Assembly: GCA_002842855.1 (NCBI GenBank)
Contig: PHEE01000002.1
Coordinates: 1 to 64,000 of the forward strand
DNA length: 64,000 nt
Reading direction: 5' to 3'
From: Alphaproteobacteria bacterium HGW-Alphaproteobacteria-4
GTDB lineage: Bacteria; Pseudomonadota; Alphaproteobacteria; Rhodobacterales; Rhodobacteraceae
Shown here: positions 29,917 through 41,057 of the stretch, piece after piece
Position numbering within the stretch: position 1 is the stretch's first letter
Layout of the letters: each line of letters starts with the position of its first letter
The notes under the pieces: model-generated
Databases searched by the model: none
Seen by the model: only the letters and a program-made list of their open reading frames with translations
Told to the model about the DNA's origin: nothing
Translations under genes and position numbers: made by a program

Positions 29917-32111
29917 TGGGCGTGGCGCGGTCTGGTCTGGGCAGCACGGCGGCGGCGGTTGCGCTGCTGCTGGCGCTGGCGGTGGCACCTGCGATGGTGC
30001 CGACCGCCGTGGCGCAGACCGCACCCGCCACCGCCGCGACGCTGCTGGCCGACCGAATTCACATGGCCAACTCCTCGGTGCTGATCGCCGACGGGTCGGT
30101 TGAGGTATTCTTCAACGGGACGCGGCTGAGTGCCACGCGCATCGTCTATGACGCGGCGACCGACCGGCTGCTGATCGAGGGCCCGCTGCGGCTGGTCACG
30201 CCGGGCGGCACCGAAGCGGTGATCGTGGCCGATAGCGCCGACCTTTCGGCGGACCTTCGCGAGGGGGTGCTGCTGGGCGCGCGGATGGTGCTGGCACAGG
30301 AAATGCAGCTAGCCGCCAACACAATTGCCCGCAGCGAGGGGCGCTATACCACGCTGGAAGATGTTGTCGCCTCGTCGTGCCAGATCTGCGTGCTCGACCC
30401 GACCCCGCTTTGGGAAATCCGGGCGCGCCGGGTGACGCATGATTCGGTCGAGCGCGAGATCGTGTTTGAAGGCGCGCAATTCCGCGCCTTCGGGGTGCCG
30501 CTCGCCTATATTCCGCGCCTGCGCACCCCCGACCCCGGCGTTGAGCGCCGCAGCGGGATGTTGCAGCCGCAACTGCGCACCACATCGGCGCTCGGCACCG
30601 GCATCAAGCTGCCCTATTTCTGGACCCTCGGCGATGCGCGCGATGTAACGGTTACACCCTATTTTTCGACCGGGCGCACGACGACGGTCGAGTTGCGGTA
30701 CCGGCAGGCATTCACCAAAGGCACGTTGCAGGTTGATGCTGCGCTTTCGCGCGATGACATCATGCCGGGCGAAACCCGTGGCTACCTCTTTGCCGATGCG
30801 GGTTTTGCCTTGCCGCAGGGATTCGCGCTTGACCTTGAACTGCGCACCGTCACCGACCGCGGCTATCTGCTCGACTATGGCATTACCGGCGCCGACCGGC
30901 TTTGGAGCGGCGCAACGCTGCAACGGATCCGCCCCGAGCAGATGATCTGGGCGCGGCTGGGAAACACCAACAGCCTGCGCGACACTGAAAGCAATGCGAC
31001 GCAGCCAATGCTTGCGGGCACACTGAACTGGTCGCAGGTGCTGCACCCGGGGGTGCTGGGCGGCGAACTGGTGCTGAACGCGAACCTCGGCGGCTATCGC
31101 CGCACCTCAAGCCTGTCGGTGGACGGGCCAGCGGATGCCGACCTTGTATCGGACGGGCGCGATGCGCTGCGCGCCTCGATCGCCGCCGAATGGCGGCGGG
31201 GCTGGTTGCTGCCCGGTGGAGTGCAACTGACCGGGCTGGCGGCACTTGGGGCCGATGTCTATTCGGTCGGCGACGATGATGCTTACGGTGCCGAAGTCGT
31301 GGCGCTGCGCCCCACTGTCGCGGTTGAGTTGCGCTGGCCCTGGGTGCGCGCCTCGGGCACCGCGACCGAGGTGATCGAGCCGGTGGCGCAGCTGATCTGG
31401 AGCCGCAACAACCTGCCGGCCGCGCCCAACGAAGACAGTGTGCTGGTCGAGTTCGATGAGGGCAACCTGTTCGCGCTGTCGCGCTATCCGGGCGAGGATG
31501 CGCGCGAGGCGGGGCTGCGCGCCAATCTCGGGGTCGGCTGGACGCGGCACGATGCGGCGGGCTGGTCGGCGGGGGTGCTGGCGGGGCGGGTTCTGCGTGC
31601 CGATGACCTGGGCCAGTTCGGGGCCGGCAGCGGCCTTGGCGGGCTGCGCTCGGACTGGCTGCTGGCCGCGCATTTGCAGACGGCGGGCGGATTTGGCGTG
31701 GTCAACCGCGCGTTGTTTGACGACAATGGCTTCAGCTTTACCCGCGACGAGTTGAAACTGACGCTGGTGCGCCCGAAGTTCACGCTTGAGGCAGGCTACA
31801 TCTGGATGCAGCCCGACCCCGCCGAAGGCCGCCCGCTTGCCACCAAGGAGTTGCAGTTCGATACCGGCTGGACCTTTGACAGCGGCTGGCAGGGCAGCCT
31901 TGGCGCGCGCTACGATTTCGTGGCCGAGCGGGCGGCGGCGGCACGGCTCGGGTTGCGCTATGTCAACGAATGCGTGGCGGTCGATCTTTCCCTCTCGCGT
32001 CGTTTCACCGCATCGACTAGTGTGACCCCGCAAACCGATGTCGGCCTGTCGCTGGAACTGGCGGGTTTCGGCTCAAGCGGCGGCGGGCGGCGGCGGAGTT
32101 GCATGCGCTGA
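29916..32111 (+). CDS. lptD: LPS-assembly outer membrane protein LptD
   Basis: The 731-residue protein has a signal peptide (to about residue 37, ending AVAQT). An OstA-like periplasmic beta domain follows (about 45-150: LLADRIHMANSSVLIADGSVEVFFNGTRLSATRI), then a large beta barrel ending in Phe/aromatic-rich strands. LptD with LptE inserts LPS into the outer leaflet. Cysteines are few (SSCQIC near 155), unlike the four-cysteine E. coli form. surA follows and its frame overlaps the end. Confidence 0.94.
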   Translation: MGVARSGLGSTAAAVALLLALAVAPAMVPTAVAQTAPATAATLLADRIHMANSSVLIADGSVEVFFNGTRLSATRIVYDAATDRLLIEGPLRLVTPGGTEAVIVADSADLSADLREGVLLGARMVLAQEMQLAANTIARSEGRYTTLEDVVASSCQICVLDPTPLWEIRARRVTHDSVEREIVFEGAQFRAFGVPLAYIPRLRTPDPGVERRSGMLQPQLRTTSALGTGIKLPYFWTLGDARDVTVTPYFSTGRTTTVELRYRQAFTKGTLQVDAALSRDDIMPGETRGYLFADAGFALPQGFALDLELRTVTDRGYLLDYGITGADRLWSGATLQRIRPEQMIWARLGNTNSLRDTESNATQPMLAGTLNWSQVLHPGVLGGELVLNANLGGYRRTSSLSVDGPADADLVSDGRDALRASIAAEWRRGWLLPGGVQLTGLAALGADVYSVGDDDAYGAEVVALRPTVAVELRWPWVRASGTATEVIEPVAQLIWSRNNLPAAPNEDSVLVEFDEGNLFALSRYPGEDAREAGLRANLGVGWTRHDAAGWSAGVLAGRVLRADDLGQFGAGSGLGGLRSDWLLAAHLQTAGGFGVVNRALFDDNGFSFTRDELKLTLVRPKFTLEAGYIWMQPDPAEGRPLATKELQFDTGWTFDSGWQGSLGARYDFVAERAAAARLGLRYVNECVAVDLSLSRRFTASTSVTPQTDVGLSLELAGFGSSGGGRRRSCMR

Positions 32112-32173
32112 AGCGCAGTTGCACCGGGGCTTCCCGGGCTGATACGGAAATGGCAAAGCGGACGGACCTGACA

Positions 32174-33394
32174 ATGCGCGCATTCCTTTGGCTCTTCACA
32201 CTTATCGCGCTGGTGGCGCCTGCCGTTCCGGCGCTGGCACAGGGCAACCCTTTCAGGCCGGTGGTGATGGTCAATGACCTTGGCGTTACCGGGTTCGAGA
32301 TTGATCAGCGCATGCGGTTCATGGCAGTGCTGCGCGCACCGGGGAACCTTGAAAAAGAAGCCGAAAAGGTGCTGATCGAAGAGCGCGTGCAGATGCAGGC
32401 GGCACGTGCCGCAGGCATCAGGCTCAGCCCCGATCAGGTGAAAGCGGCGATGGAAGAATTTGCCGCGCGCGCCGACCTGACCGCCGAGCAGCTTCTGGCA
32501 GAGCTTGCCAAGGAAGAGATCGCACCGCAGACGCTGCGCGACTTTGTTGAAGCGGGCGCGACCTGGCGGGAACTGGTGCGGGCGCGCTTTGCGGGCCGGG
32601 TAACGATTTCGGAAGCTGAGATCGACCATGCGCTTTCGCCTTTGTCGGACCGGGGCCGCGGCACCCGCGTGCTGTTTTCCGAGATCGTGATTCCCGCCCC
32701 CGCCGGGCAGGAAGCGCAGGCGATGGCAATTGCCGCGCAGGTTTCGGCGCTGCACGGCGAGGCGGCCTTTGCCGATGCCGCGCGGCAGGTTTCGGCGGCG
32801 GGGTCACGCGCCGAGGGTGGGCGGCTTGAGTGGATGGGCATCGACACCCTGCCGGCACCGCTGCGCGCGGTGCTCGACCCGCTGGCCCCCGGCGAAGTAT
32901 CGCAGCCAGTGCAGCTGCAAGGCGCGGTGGCGGTATTCCTGCTGCGCGCGATCGACGAAAACGGCGCGGTGGCAACGCTGCCGCAGGCAATCGACTATGC
33001 ACAATTCCTGATCCCCGGCGGCCGGAGCGCCGCTGCGCTGGCCGAGGCCGCGCGCGTGCGCGCCGAGGTGAACCGCTGCGGCGACCTCTACGGCGTCGCC
33101 AAGGGCCTGCCCGCAGCGCGGCTGCTGCGCGAAACCCGCCCGCAAGGCGCAATTCCCGCCGAACTGGCGCGCGAACTGGCGCGGCTTGATATTGGCGAAA
33201 GCTCAACCGAGCTGACACGCGATGGCAACCTGGTGTTCCTGATGCTGTGCAACCGCGAGCGTGTGCTGCCCGCAGGCACCGCCGCCCCCACCCGCCGCGA
33301 GGTGGCCAACGCGCTGATCAACGAGCGTCTGACCGCCTATGCCGAGGGCTACCTTGCCGATCTTATGGCGGCGGCGATCATCCGCAGGCCATGA
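32174..33394 (+). CDS. surA: SurA-like periplasmic peptidyl-prolyl isomerase/chaperone
   Basis: The 406-residue protein has a signal peptide (MRAFLWLFTLIALVAPAVPALAQ), a SurA N-terminal chaperone domain (VVMVNDLGVTGFEIDQRM...), and one parvulin-like region (about 175-275: VLFSEIVIP ... ARQVSAAGSRAEGGRLEWMGIDTLP). A C-terminal helix region follows. It should help LptD and other outer-membrane proteins fold, which fits its place after lptD. Alternative starts at 32150 or 32099 exist; 32174 best fits the signal peptide. Confidence 0.9.
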   Translation: MRAFLWLFTLIALVAPAVPALAQGNPFRPVVMVNDLGVTGFEIDQRMRFMAVLRAPGNLEKEAEKVLIEERVQMQAARAAGIRLSPDQVKAAMEEFAARADLTAEQLLAELAKEEIAPQTLRDFVEAGATWRELVRARFAGRVTISEAEIDHALSPLSDRGRGTRVLFSEIVIPAPAGQEAQAMAIAAQVSALHGEAAFADAARQVSAAGSRAEGGRLEWMGIDTLPAPLRAVLDPLAPGEVSQPVQLQGAVAVFLLRAIDENGAVATLPQAIDYAQFLIPGGRSAAALAEAARVRAEVNRCGDLYGVAKGLPAARLLRETRPQGAIPAELARELARLDIGESSTELTRDGNLVFLMLCNRERVLPAGTAAPTRREVANALINERLTAYAEGYLADLMAAAIIRRP

Positions 33395-34389
33395 ACGCAG
33401 CCAGGCCGGTAATCGTCAGTTGCGGCGAGCCTGCGGGCATCGGCCCCGAGGTGGCTGCAAAGGCGTGGCAGCAGTTGCGCGCGCGCTTGCCCTTTGTCTG
33501 GCTGGGCGACCCCGCGCATCTGCCCAAGGGCACCCCGCACCGTTGCATTTCGGCGCTGTCCGAGGCCGCCGCCGTGGCCGCCGAGGCGCTGCCAGTGCTG
33601 GCGCATGCCTTTCCCGCCGCCGCAGTTCCCGGCCGGCCCGCCCCCGAAAACGCGGGCGCGGTTGTTGCGGTGATCGCGCGCGCGGTGGCGCTGGTGCAGG
33701 CGGGCGAGGCGAGCGCGCTGTGCACGGCGCCCATTCACAAGGGCGCGCTTCATGCGGGCGCGGGGTTTCCCTTTCCCGGCCATACCGAATTTCTTGCGAG
33801 CCTTGCGGGCGCGGTGCCGGTGGCAATGATGCTTGTCTCGGAAGCGCTGACGCCACCGCTGCGGGTGGTGCCCGCAACCATCCACATCGCGCTGGCCGAG
33901 GTGCCGCACGCCTTCACGCCCGCGCTGCTGCGCCAGACCATCGAGCTGACCGAAACGGCGCTGCGCCGCGATTTCGGCATTGCGCGCCCGCGCATCGCGG
34001 TGGCGGGGCTGAACCCGCATGCGGGCGAAGGCGGCGCCATGGGGCACGAAGAAGGCAACTGGATGGTGCCGCTGCTGCACCAGCTGCACGCAGAAGGCAT
34101 GGCGGTTTCCGGCCCGCACCCGGCTGACACGCTGTTTCACCCCGCCGCGCGTGCCCGCTATGACGCCGCGATCTGCGCCTATCACGATCAGGCGCTGATC
34201 CCGATCAAGACGCTCGATTTTGCGGGCGGGGTTAACCTGACGCTTGGGTTGCCGTTTGTGCGCACCTCGCCCGATCACGGCACCGCCTTTGACATTGCCG
34301 GGCGTGGGCGGGCCGACCCGACAAGCATGATTGCGGCACTGGAAACGGCGGCGCGGCTGGGCGCCCGGCGCTTGGGCACGGCGCCATGA
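33391..34389 (+). CDS. pdxA: 4-Hydroxythreonine-4-phosphate dehydrogenase
   Basis: The 332-residue enzyme has the PdxA motifs [37 protein letters not shown] (metal-binding His), [17 protein letters not shown], and [43 protein letters not shown]. It acts in pyridoxal phosphate synthesis. ATGA overlaps with surA before and rsmA after make a coupled surA-pdxA-rsmA arrangement known from many proteobacteria. Confidence 0.96.
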   Translation: MNAARPVIVSCGEPAGIGPEVAAKAWQQLRARLPFVWLGDPAHLPKGTPHRCISALSEAAAVAAEALPVLAHAFPAAAVPGRPAPENAGAVVAVIARAVALVQAGEASALCTAPIHKGALHAGAGFPFPGHTEFLASLAGAVPVAMMLVSEALTPPLRVVPATIHIALAEVPHAFTPALLRQTIELTETALRRDFGIARPRIAVAGLNPHAGEGGAMGHEEGNWMVPLLHQLHAEGMAVSGPHPADTLFHPAARARYDAAICAYHDQALIPIKTLDFAGGVNLTLGLPFVRTSPDHGTAFDIAGRGRADPTSMIAALETAARLGARRLGTAP

Positions 34390-35225
34390 GCGCCATCGAC
34401 AGCCTGCCGCCGCTGCGCGAGGTGATCGCGCGCCATGCGTTGAGCGCGAAGAAGGCGCTGGGGCAAAACTTCATTCTCGATCTCAACCTGACCGCCCGCA
34501 TTGCGCGGCTGGCGGGCGATCTGACCGGCGCGGATGTGCTCGAGGTCGGGCCCGGTCCCGGTGGGCTGACGCGGGGCCTGCTGGCAATGGGCGCGCGGCG
34601 GGTGCTGGCGGTGGAAAAAGACCCCCGCTGCCTGCCCGCGCTGGCCGAAATAGCCGCCGCCTACCCCGGTCGGCTGGAGGTGCTGAATGCCGATGCGCTG
34701 GCGGTTGATGCGCTGGCACATCTGACCCCGCCGATTCGCATTGTCGCCAACCTGCCTTACAACGTTGGCACCGAACTGTTGGTGCGCTGGCTGACGCCGC
34801 CCGTTTGGCCGCCGGCATGGGAGAGCCTGACGCTGATGTTTCAGCGCGAGGTCGCCGAGCGGATCGTGGCAAGGCCGGGCGGCGAGGCCTATGGCCGCCT
34901 TGCGCTGTTGGCGCAGTGGCGGTGCAAGGCGCAGATCGTGCTGAACTTGCCGCCCGAGGCTTTTACGCCACCGCCCAAGGTGCATTCGGCGGTGGTGCAG
35001 CTGACCGCGCTACCCACGCCGCGCTACCCCGCCGACCCGGCGGTGCTGAACCGCGTGGTGGCCGCCGCCTTCAACCAGCGCCGCAAGATGCTGCGCTCGG
35101 CACTGCGCGGTATTGCCCCCGACATCGAGGCGCTGCTGCTGGCCGCAGGCATCGCGCCGACCGCGCGGGCCGAAGAGATCGGGTTGGAACAGTTCTGCGC
35201 GCTGGCAAGGCTGGTGCAGGGCTGA
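34386..35225 (+). CDS. rsmA: 16S rRNA dimethyladenosine transferase RsmA (KsgA)
   Basis: This 279-residue methyltransferase has [11 protein letters not shown] at the N terminus, SAM loop [15 protein letters not shown], and catalytic [11 protein letters not shown]. It dimethylates two adjacent adenines near the 3' end of 16S rRNA. It ends the lpt-surA-pdxA-rsmA operon, 50 bp before the convergent DUF4167 gene; the GC-rich gap has small hairpins. Confidence 0.97.
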   Translation: MSAIDSLPPLREVIARHALSAKKALGQNFILDLNLTARIARLAGDLTGADVLEVGPGPGGLTRGLLAMGARRVLAVEKDPRCLPALAEIAAAYPGRLEVLNADALAVDALAHLTPPIRIVANLPYNVGTELLVRWLTPPVWPPAWESLTLMFQREVAERIVARPGGEAYGRLALLAQWRCKAQIVLNLPPEAFTPPPKVHSAVVQLTALPTPRYPADPAVLNRVVAAAFNQRRKMLRSALRGIAPDIEALLLAAGIAPTARAEEIGLEQFCALARLVQG

Positions 35226-35275
35226 CGCCCGCGCGGCTGCGCGCGCGACGCATTTCCGAGGGCCGCGCGGTCGCG

Positions 35276-36076
35276 CTATTGCGAGCTGTCGCCCGGCTCG
35301 GACACCGGCTGCGCCACCGCCTCGCGCTGCGGGCGCGGCTTGCGCGGGCTGCGGCTGCGCGGCGCGGGGCGGGCTGCGGTATCCGCCGCCGCTTCGCCTG
35401 CGCTTGCGGGGGGCTGGGGCGCATCTTTTGGCGGCTGCGCCTCGGCGCGCGGCTTGCGCGGCTCATTTGGCACACCCTGCTGCGCCTCGGCGCGCGGCTT
35501 GCGCTGCTCGGGCCGGTCGTTGCGCTCGGGCCGGTCGTTGCGCTCGGGCCGGTCGTTGCGCTCGGGGCGGTCGCTGCGCTCGGGCCGGTCGCTGCGCTCG
35601 GGCCGGTCGTTGCGCTCGGGGCGAGACCCGCGGGCTTCGGGGGTTTCGACCAGGCCAGAGCCCTCATCGTCGCCCAGATGCATCAGCGGCGGCAGATCGG
35701 GCTGATCGCCCGTGTCGGGTTGCATATCGGCACGGTCGCGCCCCTGCTGATAGCCGTTGCCGTTGCCGTTGCCGTTGCCGTAGCCGCCCTGGCCCTGCTG
35801 GCCCTGACGCTGCTCTTGCTCGCGCGCCATTTCGCGCTGCGCCTCGCCCAGCAGGCGGGTGTAGTGCTCGGCGTGCTGCAAAAAGCTCTGCTCGGCCACG
35901 CGGTCATTGGAAAGCTGGGCGTCACGCGCCAGCATCAGATATTTCTCGATGATCTGCTGCGGCGTGCCGCGCACCTTGCCCTCGGGGCCCGAACTGTCGA
36001 AAACCCGGTTGATGATGTTGCCGATCGTGCGCTGGCGGTTCGATTTTGAACGCGAACGGGATTTGGATGATCTCAT
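35276..36076 (-). CDS. DUF4167 protein with a hexapeptide repeat
   Basis: The 266-residue protein has the N-terminal DUF4167 domain (about 1-80: RQRTIGNIINRVFDSSGPEGKVRGTPQQIIEKYLMLARDAQLSNDRVAEQSFLQHAEHY). It continues with a GN repeat (GYGNGNGNGNG) and a charged tail of DRPER[N/S] hexapeptides, Pro/Arg-rich. DUF4167 is a putative RNA-binding or ribosome-linked domain in alphaproteobacteria. ATG 36076 begins MRSSKSRSRSKS. The tail is likely disordered and nucleic-acid binding (inference). Confidence 0.85.
   Translation of the reverse strand: MRSSKSRSRSKSNRQRTIGNIINRVFDSSGPEGKVRGTPQQIIEKYLMLARDAQLSNDRVAEQSFLQHAEHYTRLLGEAQREMAREQEQRQGQQGQGGYGNGNGNGNGYQQGRDRADMQPDTGDQPDLPPLMHLGDDEGSGLVETPEARGSRPERNDRPERSDRPERSDRPERNDRPERNDRPERNDRPEQRKPRAEAQQGVPNEPRKPRAEAQPPKDAPQPPASAGEAAADTAARPAPRSRSPRKPRPQREAVAQPVSEPGDSSQ
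35504..35621. repeat. 18-bp tandem repeat inside the DUF4167 gene
   Basis: About 6.5 copies of an 18-bp unit (plus strand GCGCTCGGGCCGGTCGTT, with few changes) code for DRPERN/DRPERS hexapeptides. The unit length keeps the frame. Copy number is likely to vary between strains. Confidence 0.8.
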
Positions 36077-36314
36077 GAGCCTACGTGTGTTTATGCCCGG
36101 AAGGCTTTGGCCTTCGCTGGTCCCGCACGGACGCATAGCGGCGCCGACATGGAGATGGACCTGCCGTGAAAAGCTGACGTCTTTGTGGGCAAGCCTTGCT
36201 TGACCCGACGAGAGGTGACTAATCATGCATGGGTCGGGCTGACAAGCACAAAGTGCCACGGATTGCGCGGTAAAGCGGCAAAGCGCCGTAAACTGGTGCG
36301 AAAATGCAAGCGAG

Positions 36315-37163
36315 TCACGCTGGGCGGTGGGCAATTACCACGCGGTCGCGCCCGTCGAGGTCGGGTAGCACCCGCGCGCCGGGAAGACCGGCGGCGGCCA
36401 GAAGCGCCACCACGGCGCCGGCCTGGCTGGGGCCGATCTCGAGGATCAGCCGCCCGCCGGGGGCAAGATGCGCGCGCGCACCTGCCGCGATGGCGCGATA
36501 GGCGCCCAGGCCATCGCCGCCGGGGCTGAGCGCCAGCGCGGGTTCCCAGTCACGCACCTCAGGCGATAGCGCGGCCATTTCGACAGCGGCGATGTAGGGC
36601 GGGTTCGAAACGATCAGATCGAAGTTGCCATCAAGCCCGGCAAACCAGTCGCCCAGGCGCAGCTCGGCGCGGTCGGTCAGGCCCAGGCGCGCTGCATTTT
36701 CGGCTGCAACCGCAAGCGCCTCGGGCGATGCGTCAATGCCGATGCCGGTGGCCGCAGGCCGCTCGGCGAGGCAACTGAGCAATATGCAGCCGGTGCCGGT
36801 GCCTAGGTCGAGCAGGCGGGTGAACGGTGCCGCCAGCGCCTCGGCGACCAGTGCCTCGGTTTCGGGGCGCGGGTCGAGCGTTGCCCGCGTAACCCGGAAA
36901 TCACGGCCCCAGAAAGCGCGGCTGCCGGTGATCTGGCTGACCGGCTGGCGGGCGGCGCGGGCGGCAATGGCCGCCTCGAACGCGGCGGCTTCGGCCGGGG
37001 TGAGCGGCCGCGAGAGTTCCAGCGTCAACCGGTCGGGGGCGATGCGCATGGCGTGCGCGAGCAGTCGGCGGGCATCGCGCGCGGGGTCGGGCACGCCTGC
37101 GGCGGCAAGGCGAGGGATCGAAGCACGCAGCGCCGACGCGGCGGACGCAGGGGCGGCGCTCAT
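36315..37163 (-). CDS. prmC: Peptide chain release factor N5-glutamine methyltransferase
   Basis: This 282-residue methyltransferase has [18 protein letters not shown] for SAM and the glutamine-methylating NPPY motif in [14 protein letters not shown]. It methylates the GGQ glutamine of release factors. It is coupled to prfA by ATGA. The gap of 238 bp to the DUF4167 start holds small hairpins but no gene. Confidence 0.96.
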   Translation of the reverse strand: MSAAPASAASALRASIPRLAAAGVPDPARDARRLLAHAMRIAPDRLTLELSRPLTPAEAAAFEAAIAARAARQPVSQITGSRAFWGRDFRVTRATLDPRPETEALVAEALAAPFTRLLDLGTGTGCILLSCLAERPAATGIGIDASPEALAVAAENAARLGLTDRAELRLGDWFAGLDGNFDLIVSNPPYIAAVEMAALSPEVRDWEPALALSPGGDGLGAYRAIAAGARAHLAPGGRLILEIGPSQAGAVVALLAAAGLPGARVLPDLDGRDRVVIAHRPA

Positions 37164-38215
37164 GCCTCCATCTCGGCCAGTTTCGCGGCCTGATCGTGCG
37201 CGGTCAGCGCGTCGATTACCTCGGTCAGGTCGCCGCCCATGATCTGCGCCAGCGAATAGAGTGTGAGGTTGATCCGGTGGTCGGTCATCCGGCCTTGCGG
37301 AAAGTTGTAGGTGCGGATCCGCTCGGAACGGTCGCCCGAGCCCACCTGCGAGCGGCGCGTGGCGGAACGGCTGGCGTCAACGCGCGAGCGTTCAAGGTCG
37401 TATAGCCGGGCGCGCAGCACCGCCATGCAGTTGGCGCGGTTCTGATGTTGGCTTTTTTCGGCGCTGGTCACGATGATGCCGGTGGGCAGGTGGGTGATGC
37501 GCACCGCCGAATCGGTGGTGTTGACGTGCTGGCCACCCGCACCGGAGGCGCGCATCGTATCGATCCGAATGTCGGTGGCGGGGATCTCGATCTCGACCTC
37601 TTCAGCCTCGGGCAGCACCGCGACGGTGGCGGCCGAGGTGTGGACGCGCCCGCTCGCCTCGGTTTCGGGCACCCGCTGCACGCGGTGCACACCGGATTCG
37701 TATTTGAGGCGGGCAAACACCCCCTCGCCCTCGATCCGCGCGATCGCCTCGCGCACGCCGCCAAGCTCGGTTTCGGCCAGTTCCAGCAGTTGAAAGCGCC
37801 AGCCCTGCGCTTCGGCATGGCGCTGATACATGCGCAACAGGTCGGACGCAAACAGGGCCGCTTCTTCGCCGCCGGTTCCGGGGCGAATTTCGAGGATGGC
37901 GGGGCGGGCATCGGCGGCATCGCGCGGCAACAGGGCAAGGCGCAGCCGCGCCTCGCGCGCCGGCAGATCGGCCTTGAGGCGGGCCAGTTCCTCTTCGGCA
38001 AGACCGCGCATTTCGGGGTCGGCCAGCATCGCCTCGGCGGCTTCGACCTCGGCGCGGGCGCGGTTCCAGGCGGCGATTTCGGCAACCACGGGCTTGAGCT
38101 CGGCGTATTCGCGGCCGAGCGGGGCGATTTCGGCGGGTGGGGCGCCCGCAGCAAGACGGGCCTCGAGAAACTCGAAGCGGCGGGTGATCTGGTCAAGTTT
38201 TTCGCGCGGCAACAT
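37160..38215 (-). CDS. prfA: Peptide chain release factor 1
   Basis: The 351-residue protein has the catalytic GGQ in [26 protein letters not shown], the RF1 tripeptide region near [11 protein letters not shown], and the C-terminal [22 protein letters not shown]. It releases peptides at UAA/UAG. ATG 38215 ([21 protein letters not shown]) fits RF1 length; the longer frame is not supported. Confidence 0.97.
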   Translation of the reverse strand: MLPREKLDQITRRFEFLEARLAAGAPPAEIAPLGREYAELKPVVAEIAAWNRARAEVEAAEAMLADPEMRGLAEEELARLKADLPAREARLRLALLPRDAADARPAILEIRPGTGGEEAALFASDLLRMYQRHAEAQGWRFQLLELAETELGGVREAIARIEGEGVFARLKYESGVHRVQRVPETEASGRVHTSAATVAVLPEAEEVEIEIPATDIRIDTMRASGAGGQHVNTTDSAVRITHLPTGIIVTSAEKSQHQNRANCMAVLRARLYDLERSRVDASRSATRRSQVGSGDRSERIRTYNFPQGRMTDHRINLTLYSLAQIMGGDLTEVIDALTAHDQAAKLAEMEA

Positions 38216-38280
38216 GGGGGCGGGTGTCGCCTGAAGTGGGGTTCTGGTCAAGGGGCAAGGGCGGGGGCTGCGCGCCCCCG

Positions 38281-38310
38281 CACCCCGCGGGATATTTGGC
38301 CAAGGCAAGC
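38281..38310 (+). repeat. Dispersed intergenic element, copy at the prfA/peptidase divide
   Basis: CCCCGCGGGATATTTGGCCAAGGCAAGC matches the arms at 25513-25559 almost exactly. It lies in the divergent prfA/M20-peptidase spacer, pointing toward the peptidase gene. Confidence 0.6.
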
Positions 38311-38380
38311 CTGCATGGGGCCGCTGGACACCGGCGCGGGGGGTGCTAGGGTCCGCGGGCGCCAAATGCGGAGACCTGCG

Positions 38381-39754
<1,374 letters not shown>

Positions 39755-39764
39755 GGGCGCACGG

Positions 39765-39788
39765 CCCGGCCCCCTGCGCGGGGCCGGG
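39765..39788 (+). terminator. Terminator after the M20 peptidase
   Basis: CCCGGCCCC (39765-39773), loop CTGCGC, GGGGCCGGG (39780-39788), followed by TGTTT. It lies 10 nt after the peptidase stop. Confidence 0.65.
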
Positions 39789-39793
39789 TGTTT

Positions 39794-39844
39794 CAGCGCG
39801 CCGGGTTTTTCAGCGCGCCGGGTTTTTCAGCGCGCCGGGTTTTT
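39794..39844. repeat. Three tandem 17-bp units after the cyclophilin gene
   Basis: CAGCGCGCCGGGTTTTT occurs three times in a row (39794, 39811, 39828), with a fourth partial CAGCGC that includes the cyclophilin stop. The unit has a T-run on the plus strand and an A-run on the other. It looks like a recent slippage expansion of the termination region between convergent genes. Confidence 0.8.
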
Positions 39845-40422
39845 CAGCGCACGGTGGCGGTGCTGATATAGTCGGGGTTATCGACGATACCATTGGCGCG
39901 CGAATCGCCCTTGCGGATCGCCTCGACCACCTCCATGCCCGAAAGCACTCGGCCAACCACGGTGTAGCCGCCATCAAGGCTCGGGTAGGTTGGCGCCAGC
40001 ATGATGAAGAACTGGCTGTTGGCGGAATTCGGGTCAGTGCTGCGGGCCATGCCAACAATGCCGCGCGTGAAGGGCACTGCGGAAAATTCGGCCGGAAGGT
40101 CGGGGCGGGTTGATCCGCCCATGCCCGCAAGCGACAGATCGCCGCCCTTCTTGCCGAACTGCACATCACCGGTCTGCGCCATGAAGCCGTCGATCACGCG
40201 GTGGAACACCACGCCGTCATAGGCGCCTTCGCGCGCCAGCGCGACGATCTGACTGACGTGTTTGGGGGCAAGGTCGGGCAAAAGGTCGATCACGATGCGG
40301 CCGGTAGCCTGGCCCGCGACATCGAGGATGAGGTTGGGGCCGGGCCCATCGGCAACCTCTTGCGCCGAGGCGGCACCTGCGAGGCCGACGGCGAAGATCA
40401 AGGCGAGGATGTTACGCGACAT
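39844..40422 (-). CDS. Exported cyclophilin-type peptidyl-prolyl isomerase
   Basis: The 192-residue protein has a signal peptide (MSRNILALIFAVGLAGAASA) and a cyclophilin fold: YDGVVFHRVIDGFMAQTGDVQFGKKGGDL, GIVGMARSTDPNSANSQFFIMLAPTYPSLDGGYTVVGRV. It speeds proline isomerisation in the periplasm. It overlaps the end of the second cyclophilin gene by 11 nt and is the downstream member of the pair. Confidence 0.94.
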   Translation of the reverse strand: MSRNILALIFAVGLAGAASAQEVADGPGPNLILDVAGQATGRIVIDLLPDLAPKHVSQIVALAREGAYDGVVFHRVIDGFMAQTGDVQFGKKGGDLSLAGMGGSTRPDLPAEFSAVPFTRGIVGMARSTDPNSANSQFFIMLAPTYPSLDGGYTVVGRVLSGMEVVEAIRKGDSRANGIVDNPDYISTATVR

Positions 40423-40921
40423 CGGCGGCCACCTTGACTGAAATCATCCGGTCGGGGTTCGCCGGCGGCTCGCCGCGGGCGATTGCATCGACGTGTTCCA
40501 TGCCCGAGATCACCTGCCCGTAGACGGTATACTGGCCGTTGAGAAAGCTGTTGTCGCTGAAGTTGATGAAGAACTGGCTGTTGGCCGAATTGGGGCTGGA
40601 CGATCGCGCGGCGCCAATGCTGCCGCGCGCGTGCGGCACCTTGGAAAACTCGGCCGGCAGGTCGGGCAGATCAGAGCCACCGGTGCCCGAGCGGCGCGGG
40701 TTGTAGTTTTTTTCCATGTTTGCGTGTTCGACATCGCCGGTTTGCGCCATGAAGCCCTCGATCACGCGGTGGAAGGCCACATTGTCATAAGCGCCTGCGC
40801 GGGCGAGGGTTTTCATCCGCTCGACATGCTGCGGCGCCACGGCGGGCAGCAGCTCGACCACTACCGGGCCACCTTTAAGGGTTATGATGATGGTGTTTTC
40901 GGGGTCTTTGATCTCGGCCAT
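40412..40921 (-). CDS. Cytosolic cyclophilin-type peptidyl-prolyl isomerase
   Basis: This 169-residue cyclophilin has no signal peptide (MAEIKDPENTIIITLKGGPVVVELL). Motifs are YDNVAFHRVIEGFMAQTGDVEHANMEKNYNPRRSGTGGSDLPDLPAEFS and GSIGAARSSSPNSANSQFFINFSDNSFLNGQYTVYGQV. It pairs with the exported paralogue just downstream, giving one isomerase on each side of the membrane from one transcript. Confidence 0.94.
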   Translation of the reverse strand: MAEIKDPENTIIITLKGGPVVVELLPAVAPQHVERMKTLARAGAYDNVAFHRVIEGFMAQTGDVEHANMEKNYNPRRSGTGGSDLPDLPAEFSKVPHARGSIGAARSSSPNSANSQFFINFSDNSFLNGQYTVYGQVISGMEHVDAIARGEPPANPDRMISVKVAADVA

Positions 40922-41057
40922 TGTCAACTCCTTGGCATTTGGCGCTGATTTAAGCATGGGTGGGCGACAAGGGAAGGGCAAACCGCCGCACGGTGTTGAC
41001 GAATGCGTGCGGCTGAGCGCAAGTTCGCCCCCGAGACCGGGTTGCAGGAGCAGGTAA

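Noticed and set aside
35504..35621. Regular short repeats resembling a CRISPR array
   Set aside because: Units are directly tandem without spacers, keep the reading frame of the DUF4167 gene, and no cas gene is near.
36077..36314. Possible RNA gene in the spacer before prmC
   Set aside because: Small stems such as CCCGAC/GTCGGG exist, but no tRNA, riboswitch or terminator architecture can be supported.
36077..36334. N-terminal extension of the DUF4167 gene
   Set aside because: The extra residues have no family support, and the DUF4167 family begins with the basic MRSSKSRSRSKS-type start.
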